Shown here: positions 33,848 through 42,179 of the stretch, one piece after another
Layout: every line of letters starts with the position of its first letter
Position numbering within the stretch: position 1 is the first letter of the stretch
Source of the DNA: JANSYA01 sp965243385
Lineage (GTDB): Bacteria; Spirochaetota; Leptospiria; Leptospirales; Leptonemataceae
NCBI GenBank assembly: GCA_965243385.1
Contig: CBDEUV010000002.1
Coordinates: 4,340,001-4,404,000 of the forward strand
Length of the DNA: 64,000 bases
Direction of reading: 5' to 3'
Notes under the pieces: model-generated
What the model was told of the DNA's origin: nothing
Seen by the model: only the letters and a program-made list of their open reading frames with translations
Database searches by the model: none
Program-made: the position numbers and the translations under genes

Positions 33848-34495
33848 TCAGTCTGGAGCACCCGCGCCGGAGCGCCCCTGCTTGGTCGAAACGCCGGAAG
33901 CGAGCAGCGGAGCCGCGGTCGACTGCGCGACGGGCTGCGGCTGAACCGATTTTTGCGAGTAGGGGTAAACGAACGCGAGCTCGGTCAGTGCCTGCATGGC
34001 CCGGGCGATGCTGTGGCTGGCCCGCTCGACGCGCTCTGAGACCTGCTGCTTCTGCCCTTTACGAAACTGAACCCATTTCAGGATTTCCGCGTTGTTCGCG
34101 GTCACGTGTTCGGAGATGAAGCCGACCATATTCTGCGTGGACTGCAGCGCGGCCTCCTGGCGGGCCTGATTCAGCTCCTGCCGATGGGCTTCTAAGAGCG
34201 CCTTTTTTTTGCGCTGCCACTCGAAATACACGGCCAGGAAGAACACCGCCTGGCCGGCGAGCAGCGGCAGGACGTACGAGGAGAGTAATTGTGCGATGTA
34301 CTGGTGGGTTTCCGCCAGGGGAACGAAGTGAAATGCCACGAAGATCTTGTTCAGAACCACCGCCAGGTACACCAGGCTGGTTCCAGCGAGGATTGCGTAA
34401 ATGAAACGGCTCGTGCCCCGAAGCAGGCGCGAAACCGTCGGCTGCTTTGCGGAATTCGTAGAACTCGACGCGGCAGCGGGTGATACTGGTGGCAT
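33848..34495 (-). CDS. Two-helix membrane protein with coiled-coil tail, unknown function
   Basis: 215 residues. Two membrane segments (FIYAILAGTSLVYLAVVLNKIFVAF and LLSSYVLPLLAGQAVFFLAVYF) flank a short loop, followed by a cytoplasmic coiled coil (WQRKKKALLEAHRQELNQARQEAALQSTQNMVGFISEHV) and a Pro/Gln/Ala-rich end. The start has a Shine-Dalgarno near CGGAGG. It is not co-oriented with the bactofilin gene next to it: they are divergent, with 303 bases between. No family is recognised. Confidence 0.75.
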   Translation of the reverse strand: MPPVSPAAASSSTNSAKQPTVSRLLRGTSRFIYAILAGTSLVYLAVVLNKIFVAFHFVPLAETHQYIAQLLSSYVLPLLAGQAVFFLAVYFEWQRKKKALLEAHRQELNQARQEAALQSTQNMVGFISEHVTANNAEILKWVQFRKGQKQQVSERVERASHSIARAMQALTELAFVYPYSQKSVQPQPVAQSTAAPLLASGVSTKQGRSGAGAPD

Positions 34496-34798
34496 TGGAA
34501 CCTCCGTTCGCCGATTTAATCGACGTTTTGATCAGGCCACCAGGTGAGAAAAGTGTCAAGCCCGAAACCCAGGAATTTCTCAAATGACATAATTTTCCAG
34601 GTAATGAGCTTTCTTCTATAATAGTTTGCCGGGGAATTACTGACGGGATTCCGGAGAGCACGGCCAGGGGCGCCAACGGGTGTCTCGCCAGCGCCTGACG
34701 CGTGGAACGCGTGCCACGGGCCTTTTGCGGGCATTCTGGGCCTCGCCCCGAATTTCAAAAAAGCTTTCCAAAAATCAAACCCGGGTTCACGTTGGGTT
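34496..34798. promoter_or_regulatory. Divergent promoter region with TATAAT box
   Basis: 303 bases between the minus gene at 34495 and the bactofilin at 34799. A perfect TATAAT lies on the plus strand at about 34616-34621, with a poor -35 (TTTCCA) 17 bases before it, and a region of AT-rich sequence around it. GGAACGCGT...ACGCGTGCC near 34702 is a small inverted repeat. No gene was seen. Confidence 0.4.
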
Positions 34799-35131
34799 AT
34801 GGCGCTTGATGCACGGCAAAATCATATTGGTGGAACCCTCCACGTAAAAAACAATCAGGTCGTATCTGATACGAATTTGATTATCGACGGAGATGTCGTG
34901 ACCGACGAACTGCGCGCTCCCGGGAAAACCGTCATAATCAGCAAGGGCTGCACCGTGCAGGCGAATATCGACTGCAATATCCTGCAGGTAATCGGAACGC
35001 TTCAGGGCAATGCAACGGCGTCCGAACTGATCGAGCTGGTTGACGACTGTATCGTGCAGGGCGATATCGTCGCGCCCATGATCGACATCGCGTATCGAGC
35101 ACGCCTCAGCGGCAATATGCGTTATAGCTGA
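34799..35131 (+). CDS. Bactofilin-type cytoskeletal protein
   Basis: 110 residues, the short form of the family. The right-handed beta-helix pattern is clear: VSDTNLIIDGDVVTDELRAPGKTVIISKGCTVQANIDCNILQVIGTLQGNATASELIELVDDCIVQGDIVAPMIDIAYRARLSGNM, with strands every six residues and conserved GDV / G.V.A.I turns. It assembles filaments without nucleotide, and in spirochaetes bactofilins help keep cell shape. It starts just after a GGGTT with no clear Shine-Dalgarno. It is followed by the repeats at 35152. Confidence 0.9.
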   Translation: MALDARQNHIGGTLHVKNNQVVSDTNLIIDGDVVTDELRAPGKTVIISKGCTVQANIDCNILQVIGTLQGNATASELIELVDDCIVQGDIVAPMIDIAYRARLSGNMRYS

Positions 35132-35151
35132 AAACGTTCAGGGATTCAGCC

Positions 35152-35290
35152 GGCTCTCAGCCGGCCTACCGCTATACCCTATTGAAACTTCGGCCGGCTC
35201 TCAGCCGGCCAACATCTCGCCTTCACTGAAACTTCGGCTGGTTCCCAACCGGCCCTCTAATGTAACTTATTGAAATTTTGGCCGGCGCTT
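35152..35290. repeat. Three tandem copies of the crotonase gene's 3' end
   Basis: Read on the minus strand, each copy ends in a PKFQ-stop: the gene's own end RRPKFQ-stop at about 35267-35284, then NQPKFQ-stop and SRPKFQ-stop further on, at about 35229 and 35184. Each copy carries a GGCCGGCTCTCAGCCGGCC-like palindrome (one copy is degraded). The spacing is about 45 bases. The palindromes can form hairpins. Confidence 0.6.
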
Positions 35291-36091
35291 CTCGGTGAAG
35301 GCCGCGAACATTTCGCGCAGGTCTTTGCTATCCAGAAAGGCCGCATTCCAGGCCGCCACGTACTTCAGGCTGTCGTCCGTGGAATGGTCCGCCACATAAT
35401 TGAGGACCTGCTTCGATCCACGGACTGCGATCGAAGAATTTGCTGATATCTCTTCGGCCAGTTTGCGTGCGCCTTCCATCAGCTCGGCCTGGTTTTCGAA
35501 AACCTCTTCGACCAGCCCCATTGCTTTGCATTCTTCGCCGCTGAAGTCGCGGCCGGTATAAGCCATCAGACGGGTATAACCCATGCCGATAATTCCGGGC
35601 AGACGATTCAGGCTGCCCATGTCGGCCACGATGGCCACTTTCGCTTCGCGCAGCGAGATGCTCGCGTCCCGGGAGGCCAGCCGAATATCGCAGGCGGCGA
35701 TCAAATCCAGGCCGCCGCCGATGCAGTGTTTATGCACGGCGGCAATATAAATATTCTGACCTTCGGCCATGCGGTTCATGCCGGATTGCATTTCCAGAAT
35801 CATTTTGTACAGCTCTTCGCGGCCGTCGGCGGTTTCGGATTGAAACGTGGACTGCTTCTGTTCGAAAAAATCGACCAGGTCGAGTCCCGTTGAAAATGAC
35901 TTCCCGCGTGCCGCCACAATGACGACCCTCACTTCCGGATCCGCTTCGAGTTCTGCAACGATCAACGGCAGGTCGCGCCAGTACGGCCAGTTCATGGCGT
36001 TGCGCGCCGCCGGGCGATTCAGGTAGAGATGCGCGACTCTCGTATCGGGGTTCTTTTCGACTTCGAAGAAAGGATAATCCGTATAAGCCAT
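35267..36091 (-). CDS. Enoyl-CoA hydratase/isomerase family protein (dienoyl-CoA isomerase-like)
   Basis: 274 residues of the crotonase fold. The oxyanion-hole parts are GKSFSTGLDLVDFF (about 63-76) and CIGGGLDLIAACDIRLASRDAS (about 122-143). The active-site loop EAKVAIVADMGSLNRLPGIIG (about 149-169) has Asp in the position that in ECH1-type Delta3,5-Delta2,4-dienoyl-CoA isomerases takes the place of one hydratase Glu; this favours isomerase over hydratase. It acts in beta-oxidation of unsaturated fatty acids. Its 3' end is repeated downstream. Confidence 0.85.
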   Translation of the reverse strand: MAYTDYPFFEVEKNPDTRVAHLYLNRPAARNAMNWPYWRDLPLIVAELEADPEVRVVIVAARGKSFSTGLDLVDFFEQKQSTFQSETADGREELYKMILEMQSGMNRMAEGQNIYIAAVHKHCIGGGLDLIAACDIRLASRDASISLREAKVAIVADMGSLNRLPGIIGMGYTRLMAYTGRDFSGEECKAMGLVEEVFENQAELMEGARKLAEEISANSSIAVRGSKQVLNYVADHSTDDSLKYVAAWNAAFLDSKDLREMFAAFTEKRRPKFQ

Positions 36092-36223
36092 ATGTCAGCA
36101 TTTGCCTGCAAATCGCATTCAGCAAGTTGGATTTACCCGCGCACTGAAGACAGCAAGCAGACCTTTGGTCTGCAGGCCGAATATTGGTTGTCGGACAGGG
36201 GCCGGGCCGGAAAGCTGTGGGGA

Positions 36224-36817
36224 ATGCGAGATCTCGTGCAGGCTCATATTCAGCGCAGTATTGACGCGAAACAAAAACTCCTGGCGACGGCCCTGGACGA
36301 TGTTGTGCGCGGCGGCGAGCGATTGACTGAAGTCCTGCGTTCCGGCGGCAAGCTGCTCATGTGCGGCAACGGCGGTTCAGCGGCGGACGCCCAGCACATC
36401 GCCACCGAGTATCTGGTGCGCTATCGCGCGACCCCGGAGCGGCCCTCGCTGCCGGCCCTTTCGCTGGCGGCGGATTCGAGCGCCATTACCGCCGGCGGCA
36501 ACGACTTCGGATTCGACCTGGTTTTCGCCCGTCAGATCGAAGGCCTCGGTCGCGAAGGCGACGGCTTGCTCGCGATTTCAACTTCCGGTAATTCGACGAA
36601 CGTCATCGAAGCTCTGAAAACCGCTCACGCGAAAAAAATGGCGACCGTGCTTTTGACCGGCGCGGACGGCGGACGGGCGCTGCGCGAAATCTCCGACGCG
36701 ATCGACGTTTGCGTTCGCGTACCGCACGACGAAACTTCGCGAGTGCAGGAGTGCCACATCATGATCGGTCAGATCTTTTGCGCGATGACCGAGAAGGCGC
36801 TCTTCGATATCGATTGA
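36224..36817 (+). CDS. gmhA: Phosphoheptose isomerase
   Basis: 197 residues from the ATG at 36224. The frame is open upstream, but the family's start fits here. It turns sedoheptulose 7-phosphate into D-glycero-D-manno-heptose 7-phosphate, the first step to heptose for lipopolysaccharide. The SIS domain is clear: KLLMCGNGGSAADAQHIATEYLVRY, SLAADSSAITAGGNDFGFDLVFARQIEGLGREGDGLLAISTSGNSTNV and a C-terminal VRVPHDETSRVQECHIMIGQIFCAMTEKALF, with the Glu/His residues of the active site. It is followed 8 bases later by a ROK kinase. Confidence 0.93.
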   Translation: MRDLVQAHIQRSIDAKQKLLATALDDVVRGGERLTEVLRSGGKLLMCGNGGSAADAQHIATEYLVRYRATPERPSLPALSLAADSSAITAGGNDFGFDLVFARQIEGLGREGDGLLAISTSGNSTNVIEALKTAHAKKMATVLLTGADGGRALREISDAIDVCVRVPHDETSRVQECHIMIGQIFCAMTEKALFDID

Positions 36818-36825
36818 GAGCAAAC

Positions 36826-37869
36826 GTGAAGTCCCCAGCGGAAAAGCAGCGGCCTCCGGCCGATAACGCCGCCGATGCGATCCCGGACGAAAGCGGCGGG
36901 CCGCCGGCCTATCTGGGCATCGATCTGGGCGGCAGCAATATCAACGCGTGCGCCTTCGACGCTGCGGGCGAAGCGCTCATCGAAGATAAAGTCGATACCG
37001 AAGCGAAGGGCGGTTACGAACACGTCGTCGCGCGCATCAGCGCTCAGCTACAGCGAATCGAACGCGGGCTCCGGGAGCGCGGTTACCGTCTGGCGGCGGC
37101 GGGCCTGTGCGTTCCGGGAGTCGTACTGAGCGGCGAAGGTCGGGTGCAGATCGCGCCGAATCTGGGCTGGCGCAACGTACATCCACTGCGCGATCTCAAA
37201 CGCGGCGGACTACCCGCCGTATTGATCAATGACGTCAACGCCGGTCTGGTCGGAGAGCTTTCGCGTTATCCGGACGACGAACGACCGCAGAACGCGCTCG
37301 CCTATTTTTGCGGTACGGGCATCGGGGGCGCGGTGGTCGTGGACGGGCGTTTGATCACCGGCGCGCGCGGCGGCGCGGGCGAAGTCGGCCATATGGTGAT
37401 TCGGCTCGGCGGCCGCAAGATGGATCCCGGGGTGCGTGGTTCGCTGGAAGCCTATATCGGCAAGTGGGCTCTGAATCGTCGCGTACGCGAACGCATCGAG
37501 AGCGGTAAAAAAACTCTGTTGCGCGATATTATCAAATACAACCTGAACAAGGTTCCGATCAAATCGTCGTCGCTGAAAAAAGCCTACGAGGCGGGCGATC
37601 GTTTTTGCGTGGATCTCCTGCAGGAGCACTATTGCAAATACCTGGGCGCGGGAATCGCTCAGTCGGCGAATCTGCTCGATCCGGAACTCGTCGTGCTGGG
37701 CGGCGGAATCATGGAAGCGATGGGCGAGCACCTGCTGCCGGTCATTCGCAAACATCTCAAGCGGCATACGATCGGCTCGCCGCCGGAACTGCAGCTTGCG
37801 AAACTCGGCGATCTGGCCGGCCCGGTCGGAGCCGCGCATCTCGCGCGCATCGCGTCGGAAGGTGAATGA
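36826..37869 (+). CDS. ROK family sugar kinase lacking the usual zinc motif
   Basis: 347 residues with a GTG start at 36826 (GAGAG upstream). ROK motifs: phosphate loop GIDLGGSNINACAFD (about 24-38), VLINDVNAGLVGE, YFCGTGIGGAVVVDGRLITGARGGAGEVGHMVI (the ROK signature), and LVVLGGGIMEAMGEHLLP. The classical CxCGxxGCxE zinc site after GHMVI is absent; the text here is GGRKMDPGVRGSLEAY. It probably phosphorylates glucose or another hexose. It follows gmhA, so a link to heptose supply is possible. The first 25 residues are a Pro/Ala-rich tail. Confidence 0.85.
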   Translation: MKSPAEKQRPPADNAADAIPDESGGPPAYLGIDLGGSNINACAFDAAGEALIEDKVDTEAKGGYEHVVARISAQLQRIERGLRERGYRLAAAGLCVPGVVLSGEGRVQIAPNLGWRNVHPLRDLKRGGLPAVLINDVNAGLVGELSRYPDDERPQNALAYFCGTGIGGAVVVDGRLITGARGGAGEVGHMVIRLGGRKMDPGVRGSLEAYIGKWALNRRVRERIESGKKTLLRDIIKYNLNKVPIKSSSLKKAYEAGDRFCVDLLQEHYCKYLGAGIAQSANLLDPELVVLGGGIMEAMGEHLLPVIRKHLKRHTIGSPPELQLAKLGDLAGPVGAAHLARIASEGE

Positions 37870-38169
37870 ATGGTACTTGTCGTCTTATACGCCGTCGCCG
37901 GAGTTTATCTCGGAGTACTGGCCTTCGGCTGGATTCATCGCAAATGGTGGGCGAAGATCGATCCGTATTCGCGCTCGAATGTGCGGCTGGCGGTTTCGAT
38001 TCTTGCGGTGGGCAGCATCGCCCTGGCGATCTATCACGCGCATCTCTACAGCGAGTTCCGTCAACGGCCGCCCGGACCGCGCCAGACCCCCGGCGTTCAG
38101 CAGCCCCCGCCGGGCGGACCGCCGGCGCAGGCCCCTGGCGCAGGCCTCCCCGCGTCCGACCGCGATTGA
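37870..38169 (+). CDS. Small membrane protein, unknown function
   Basis: 99 residues beginning immediately after the ROK stop. Two membrane helices (MVLVVLYAVAGVYLGVLAFGWI and VRLAVSILAVGSIALAIYHAHLYS) are followed by a Pro/Gly/Ala-rich tail (PPGPRQTPGVQQPPPGGPP). It shares the transcript of gmhA and the kinase. No family is recognised. Confidence 0.7.
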   Translation: MVLVVLYAVAGVYLGVLAFGWIHRKWWAKIDPYSRSNVRLAVSILAVGSIALAIYHAHLYSEFRQRPPGPRQTPGVQQPPPGGPPAQAPGAGLPASDRD

Positions 38170-38230
38170 GCCGGCGCAAATCCGGCTGGAGAGAAGCCGC
38201 CGGCCGGCCGATAATGTACAGGCTACTCGT

Positions 38231-40105
38231 ATGCAATATCGGAATCCTCATGTACGGCCGCTGGCGCGCGCATTCCGCGCCCTGATAGTCATCGCGATCA
38301 TTTTTGCCGGCTGCCTCGCCGCCGCAGGGGGCCTCTCGGCCGAGCCGGGCAAGGGCGCTTTGCATGCTGCCCCACTGGAGAGCGACGCTGCGGCCTCCGG
38401 CGAACTGGCACCCGTCGAGATCCGAGACGTGGACCTGGCCGATTATCCCCGGGTCCGCGTGATGTTCAGCGCCGCTTCGCCGTATCCGCGTTTCGTTGCC
38501 CGGGACGACGCGCCTGCCTTCCGGCTATCGGAAGCCTACGGCGACATCGAGTGGCCGGTCTTTAACAATCGCGATGCCGCAGGCGCAGCCGAAAGCCCTG
38601 CAAATTCCAGTGCGACAGCTCGCGCGCCCGCCCTGCGCACGATCCGGGTCGCAGCCGAACGCCTGAATCTGGTCGTGATCGTCGACTCGACGAAGTCCAT
38701 GCCGGCGAAGGCCTTTCGCGCCGCGCTCAGCACCGCCCGGAGCCTGGCAGCGGGTCTGGGGTCTCGCGATCGCATGGCGCTCTACAGTTTCGCGGGTGAA
38801 CCGCAGTTGCTCAGCGGATTCACCGGCGATAAAGACAAGCTGGAGCGCAAACTGAGCGCGATCAAACGGCAGGGCAAGATCACGCGGGTTTTCGATACGC
38901 TGTATAGCGGTCTGTATACGGCGCAGAAGGCGCTCGGCAGCCTGAACCGCAGCGCCGCCGATTTCAATCGACCGCCCGCCGGCGAATCGCGTACAATGGT
39001 GCTGCTGTTGACGGACGCGCGCGACGAAGACAGCTTCTTAAACGATGAGGACTGTCTCAAGCTGAGCGAACTCGGCCGCCGGATGAGCATTCCGATTTAC
39101 GTGGGATTGTACGGCAGGTCGAAAAACAGCCAGCCGCGGTTGCTAAAACGACTGACCTTAATCACCGGCGGAGAACTCTTAACGAATCCGGGCAGCGATG
39201 AGTCGGCCGATCTCCTGCGCGAATTCCGGCGTCTGCCGCGGGCGTATTACGAAATCGCCTACGATAGCCCGGCCGCCGTTCACGGCGACGTCTATCCCGG
39301 CGCGAAGGTCCGCCAGCGCATCGCGCTTTTGGCGAATGGTTCGGAGTACGCAAACGTCTTCGACTATCGCGTGCCGTTCTGGAGCTGGTGGCAGATGCAG
39401 CTGTTTACGCTGAACGGTCTGCTCTTCGTCCTGGTATTATTGATCTGCATTCTGCTGATGCTGATCTTCTGGCTCCTGAATCGCTCGCGCGAGCGCAGCC
39501 TGGCTCCGGTGCGCGAAACCAGGATCCCGCCGCTGGGCTCCGGCGCCGGCGACTCCGGCGATTCGCCCGCGCAGAGTGCGGACGGGGACGTCGCCGCGAC
39601 GGCCGCGTCTTATCGCGAAGAGGGTGCCGAAGACGCGCCGGACATCGCCCCTTATTTGCTGGCCGGTCATCAGGACGTCGTGCCCGGTACAGTGGTTTCG
39701 CACGGAGAGCCGGCCGGCGTTTTAATGGACGACGAACGCACGCTCTATATGCGCGAATACACTTATCGTACGACGCAGATGGCCGTGCGCCAGGGCGTGA
39801 AGTACCGCCGGGCTTCGATGATCCTGGAACTGCGCGGAGGCGAAAGCAATCGCGAATACGATCTCTTTCTCGAAACGACGGTGATCGGCAGCGGCCGCTG
39901 GGCGAATATTCCGCTGCGCGACGACACGGTCAGCGCGGTGCACGCGAAGATCAAACGGGTCGACGAACGTTTTATTATCTACGATCTCTTGAGCGCGGGG
40001 GGCGTGTACCTGAACGGCCGCAAGCTGTTGCGACCGCGGGCTCTGCGCGACGGCGATCAACTGCGTCTGGGCCGGGCCCGCTTTCAGTTTCGAGGAGTGC
40101 GTTGA
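38231..40105 (+). CDS. Membrane protein with vWA domain and C-terminal FHA domain
   Basis: 624 residues from the ATG at 38231, which gives a signal anchor (FRALIVIAIIFAGCLAAAGGLS). The vWA domain is about 140-340, with the metal-site pattern LVVIVDSTKSM (DxTxS instead of DxSxS), MALYSFAG and LLLTDARDED. A helix WWQMQLFTLNGLLFVLVLLICILLMLIFWLL follows at about 386-418. The FHA domain is about 545-620: TVIGSGRWANIPLRDDTVSAVHAKIKRVDERFIIYD...GVYLNGRKL, with the phosphothreonine-binding GSGR, S and H, and NG. The vWA part faces the periplasm and FHA the cytoplasm, so it may pass a signal from envelope to a Ser/Thr kinase (inference). It overlaps the next gene. Confidence 0.85.
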   Translation: MQYRNPHVRPLARAFRALIVIAIIFAGCLAAAGGLSAEPGKGALHAAPLESDAAASGELAPVEIRDVDLADYPRVRVMFSAASPYPRFVARDDAPAFRLSEAYGDIEWPVFNNRDAAGAAESPANSSATARAPALRTIRVAAERLNLVVIVDSTKSMPAKAFRAALSTARSLAAGLGSRDRMALYSFAGEPQLLSGFTGDKDKLERKLSAIKRQGKITRVFDTLYSGLYTAQKALGSLNRSAADFNRPPAGESRTMVLLLTDARDEDSFLNDEDCLKLSELGRRMSIPIYVGLYGRSKNSQPRLLKRLTLITGGELLTNPGSDESADLLREFRRLPRAYYEIAYDSPAAVHGDVYPGAKVRQRIALLANGSEYANVFDYRVPFWSWWQMQLFTLNGLLFVLVLLICILLMLIFWLLNRSRERSLAPVRETRIPPLGSGAGDSGDSPAQSADGDVAATAASYREEGAEDAPDIAPYLLAGHQDVVPGTVVSHGEPAGVLMDDERTLYMREYTYRTTQMAVRQGVKYRRASMILELRGGESNREYDLFLETTVIGSGRWANIPLRDDTVSAVHAKIKRVDERFIIYDLLSAGGVYLNGRKLLRPRALRDGDQLRLGRARFQFRGVR

Positions 40106-40908
40106 TCGCTACGCTTCGCCGCTTCGCTTTCCCACGCTCCGGGCCGGGCTGGATTAGTTTTCCTGTTGTCGCCGCGCTCTTCGTATCGGCCTGCAGCGCC
40201 CGCCCGGGTTGGACGACCCGCCTGCCTTCCGGTGCAATCGCGGGGGATCGCTCCGAATCTGGAATCGAAGCTGGAGTCGAAAGCGTTCTCCCGGACAGCG
40301 AATTCACGGGCGATTGGAGCCGCCTGGTCGATTCGCGCTACGGCGTCGGCAATCCGCGCGCGCATTCGATCGGTTCCGAAACGCTTTCGATTGCGCGCCG
40401 GCTGGCCGGCGGCGACGGCCTGGCTTATACGAAAACGCATCTATATCGCGAGCAGGTGGGCCGCGAGGTTTTGACCCGGGGCTATCGGGAATTCGGCCGT
40501 CTGGAACGACGAGGCCGCTATCTCTTGCTGCGCCCGCTGCGTGCGGAAAGTTTCGGGCCCGTATATACGCAGGCGCCGCCGGACCAGGCGGCCGTCGCGA
40601 TTATATTGCCGCCGGCCGCCGCATTCGCCTGGGAGCCGGCTGGAACGCCTGACGCTCTACTGTACTTCTTCGAAGCGGAACGCCGCGAAGCGAGTCCGCA
40701 TTATAAAGCGGATCGCGTGATCGCCGCCCGGCTGACTCCGCTCGCCTACGAAGCCTTCGGCGAGATTTTCGATTACGGAATTTTCGAAGGAACGCGCGAA
40801 CCCTACGATTTCGATTCGCAGAATTTTCGTGACGCCGTAGACATCTGGAACGGCAAACGCAACCAGCCCCACGCATATATCCGCCGGGCTTCGAATTCGG
40901 ACGATTGA
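40102..40908 (+). CDS. Lipoprotein coupled to the vWA-FHA gene
   Basis: 268 residues with a TTG start at 40102 overlapping the TGA of the upstream gene, and GAGGAG six bases before it, so translation is coupled. The signal peptide ends ISFPVVAALFVSAC (lipobox VSAC). The mature protein has beta-rich segments (GLAYTKTHLYREQVGREVLTRGYREFGRLERRGRYLLLRP, AVAIILPPAAAFAW) and ends with an acidic tail. No family is recognised. A role as partner of the periplasmic vWA domain is inferred from coupling. Confidence 0.7.
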   Translation: MIATLRRFAFPRSGPGWISFPVVAALFVSACSARPGWTTRLPSGAIAGDRSESGIEAGVESVLPDSEFTGDWSRLVDSRYGVGNPRAHSIGSETLSIARRLAGGDGLAYTKTHLYREQVGREVLTRGYREFGRLERRGRYLLLRPLRAESFGPVYTQAPPDQAAVAIILPPAAAFAWEPAGTPDALLYFFEAERREASPHYKADRVIAARLTPLAYEAFGEIFDYGIFEGTREPYDFDSQNFRDAVDIWNGKRNQPHAYIRRASNSDD

Positions 40909-40924
40909 TCGAACGGCGCGATCG

Positions 40925-42010
40925 TCATTGCACCGCGTCGCGCCAATGAGTCAGATAATTCAGCACGCGATAGTCCATCCAGCGGCGGTCCGGAAAAAAC
41001 GGATGCTTGCGCGCGAGCCAGCCCACGTGTCCGCCCTTGCGCGTTTCGTGCGCGGTGATATTCGGCACGGCGTCCCAGTCGGTCGTATCCCAGCCGGACG
41101 TATGAATCAATGGATCGTCGCGGGCGTGCAGAACCAGCCCCGGCGCTTCGATCGTCGGTATAAACTGCTGCGAAGAAGCCGCCAGATAATATTCGACCGC
41201 CCCGCGAAAGCCGGCCGCCGGCGCCACAAATCGATGATCGAAGTCGAAGAAAGTTTTAATCTGTGCGAGCTCCTGTTCGAGTTCGGGGCCTGGCGGATGA
41301 TCGGGGTATTTTCCGCGGCGGGCCCGGGCTTTGATCTCCGTCAAAAAATTCAAGCGATAGATGCGGTTGCCCGGTGAATCGAGCAATTCGCACGACAGAT
41401 ACAGATCAAGCGGCGGGCTGATGGCGACGAAGGCGTCTGCGGGGGGCGTACGTCGCCGCCGTCGTTTTTTACCGCCCCATAAGATGCGCTGGCGATCGCG
41501 CTCCGAGTCGTCTTCGCCCATGAGCTTCAGGGTCAGACTCGCCCCCAGCGAGATACCGGCCATCGCCACGATCGGCGAAATATGGCGGCGGGTGTAATCC
41601 AGTACCGTTTCCAGATCGATGGTCAGCGCGGCGTTGTACGCGCGACGCGCGATATTCGCGCCGGGACCGCAGGTGCGCATATTCATGCGCACGACGTGAA
41701 AGCCTGCGCGCAGCAGCTTGTCGGCGAGGTGCACCATATAGGCGGATTCGGCGTCGCCTTCCAGACCGTGGAGCAGCACGATCGCCGGGGCGTTGTGGTG
41801 CGCGCGATCCACATAGCGATGGACATACACGAAGAGGTAGTCGCCGGTTCCGTCCTGGGTGGGCAGGATCGCGGTCTCGTTGAGCAGGCCGACGCGCTCC
41901 AGACGATAGCCTGGCATGCGACCGATTAGATAGCCGCCCAGAGTCTGGGCGTGGGCGTTTCCGAACATCGGCATGGGTGTAAACGGCACGGCCTGCATGG
42001 ATTTGCTCAT
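40925..42010 (-). CDS. Alpha/beta hydrolase, YheT/ABHD1-3 family
   Basis: 361 residues from the ATG at 42010 (MSKSMQAVPFTPMPMFGNAHAQTL). The N terminus GNAHAQTLGGYLIGR and IVLLHGLEGDAESAYMVHLADKLL are YheT hallmarks. The catalytic Ser is in AGISLGAS (about 165-172), the Asp in VLHARDDPLIH, and the His in TRKGGHVGWL. There is an insertion GGKKRRRRRTPPADAF around 195 that is unusually basic. YheT members are putative esterases or lipases whose substrate is unknown. It is divergent from thiG, with 169 bases between starts. Confidence 0.88.
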   Translation of the reverse strand: MSKSMQAVPFTPMPMFGNAHAQTLGGYLIGRMPGYRLERVGLLNETAILPTQDGTGDYLFVYVHRYVDRAHHNAPAIVLLHGLEGDAESAYMVHLADKLLRAGFHVVRMNMRTCGPGANIARRAYNAALTIDLETVLDYTRRHISPIVAMAGISLGASLTLKLMGEDDSERDRQRILWGGKKRRRRRTPPADAFVAISPPLDLYLSCELLDSPGNRIYRLNFLTEIKARARRGKYPDHPPGPELEQELAQIKTFFDFDHRFVAPAAGFRGAVEYYLAASSQQFIPTIEAPGLVLHARDDPLIHTSGWDTTDWDAVPNITAHETRKGGHVGWLARKHPFFPDRRWMDYRVLNYLTHWRDAVQ

Positions 42011-42179
42011 CAGGGAGCGCGGTCGCCGGCGGTCCGGCAAGCCAAATTCCGGGCAGTGGCCGGTCAGTATTGGTTGCTCTGGCGACTTCGGCTGGCAGAC
42101 TGGCCCCGAAACCGAATCCGCGCACTTCTGGACCTTGCCTGTATACAGGGCAGAAATTCGTATTCGGTTCGACGCTTTC

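Noticed and set aside
42011..42179. TPP riboswitch before thiG
   Set aside because: The conserved CUGAGA and ACCUGA elements were not found in the 169-base space.
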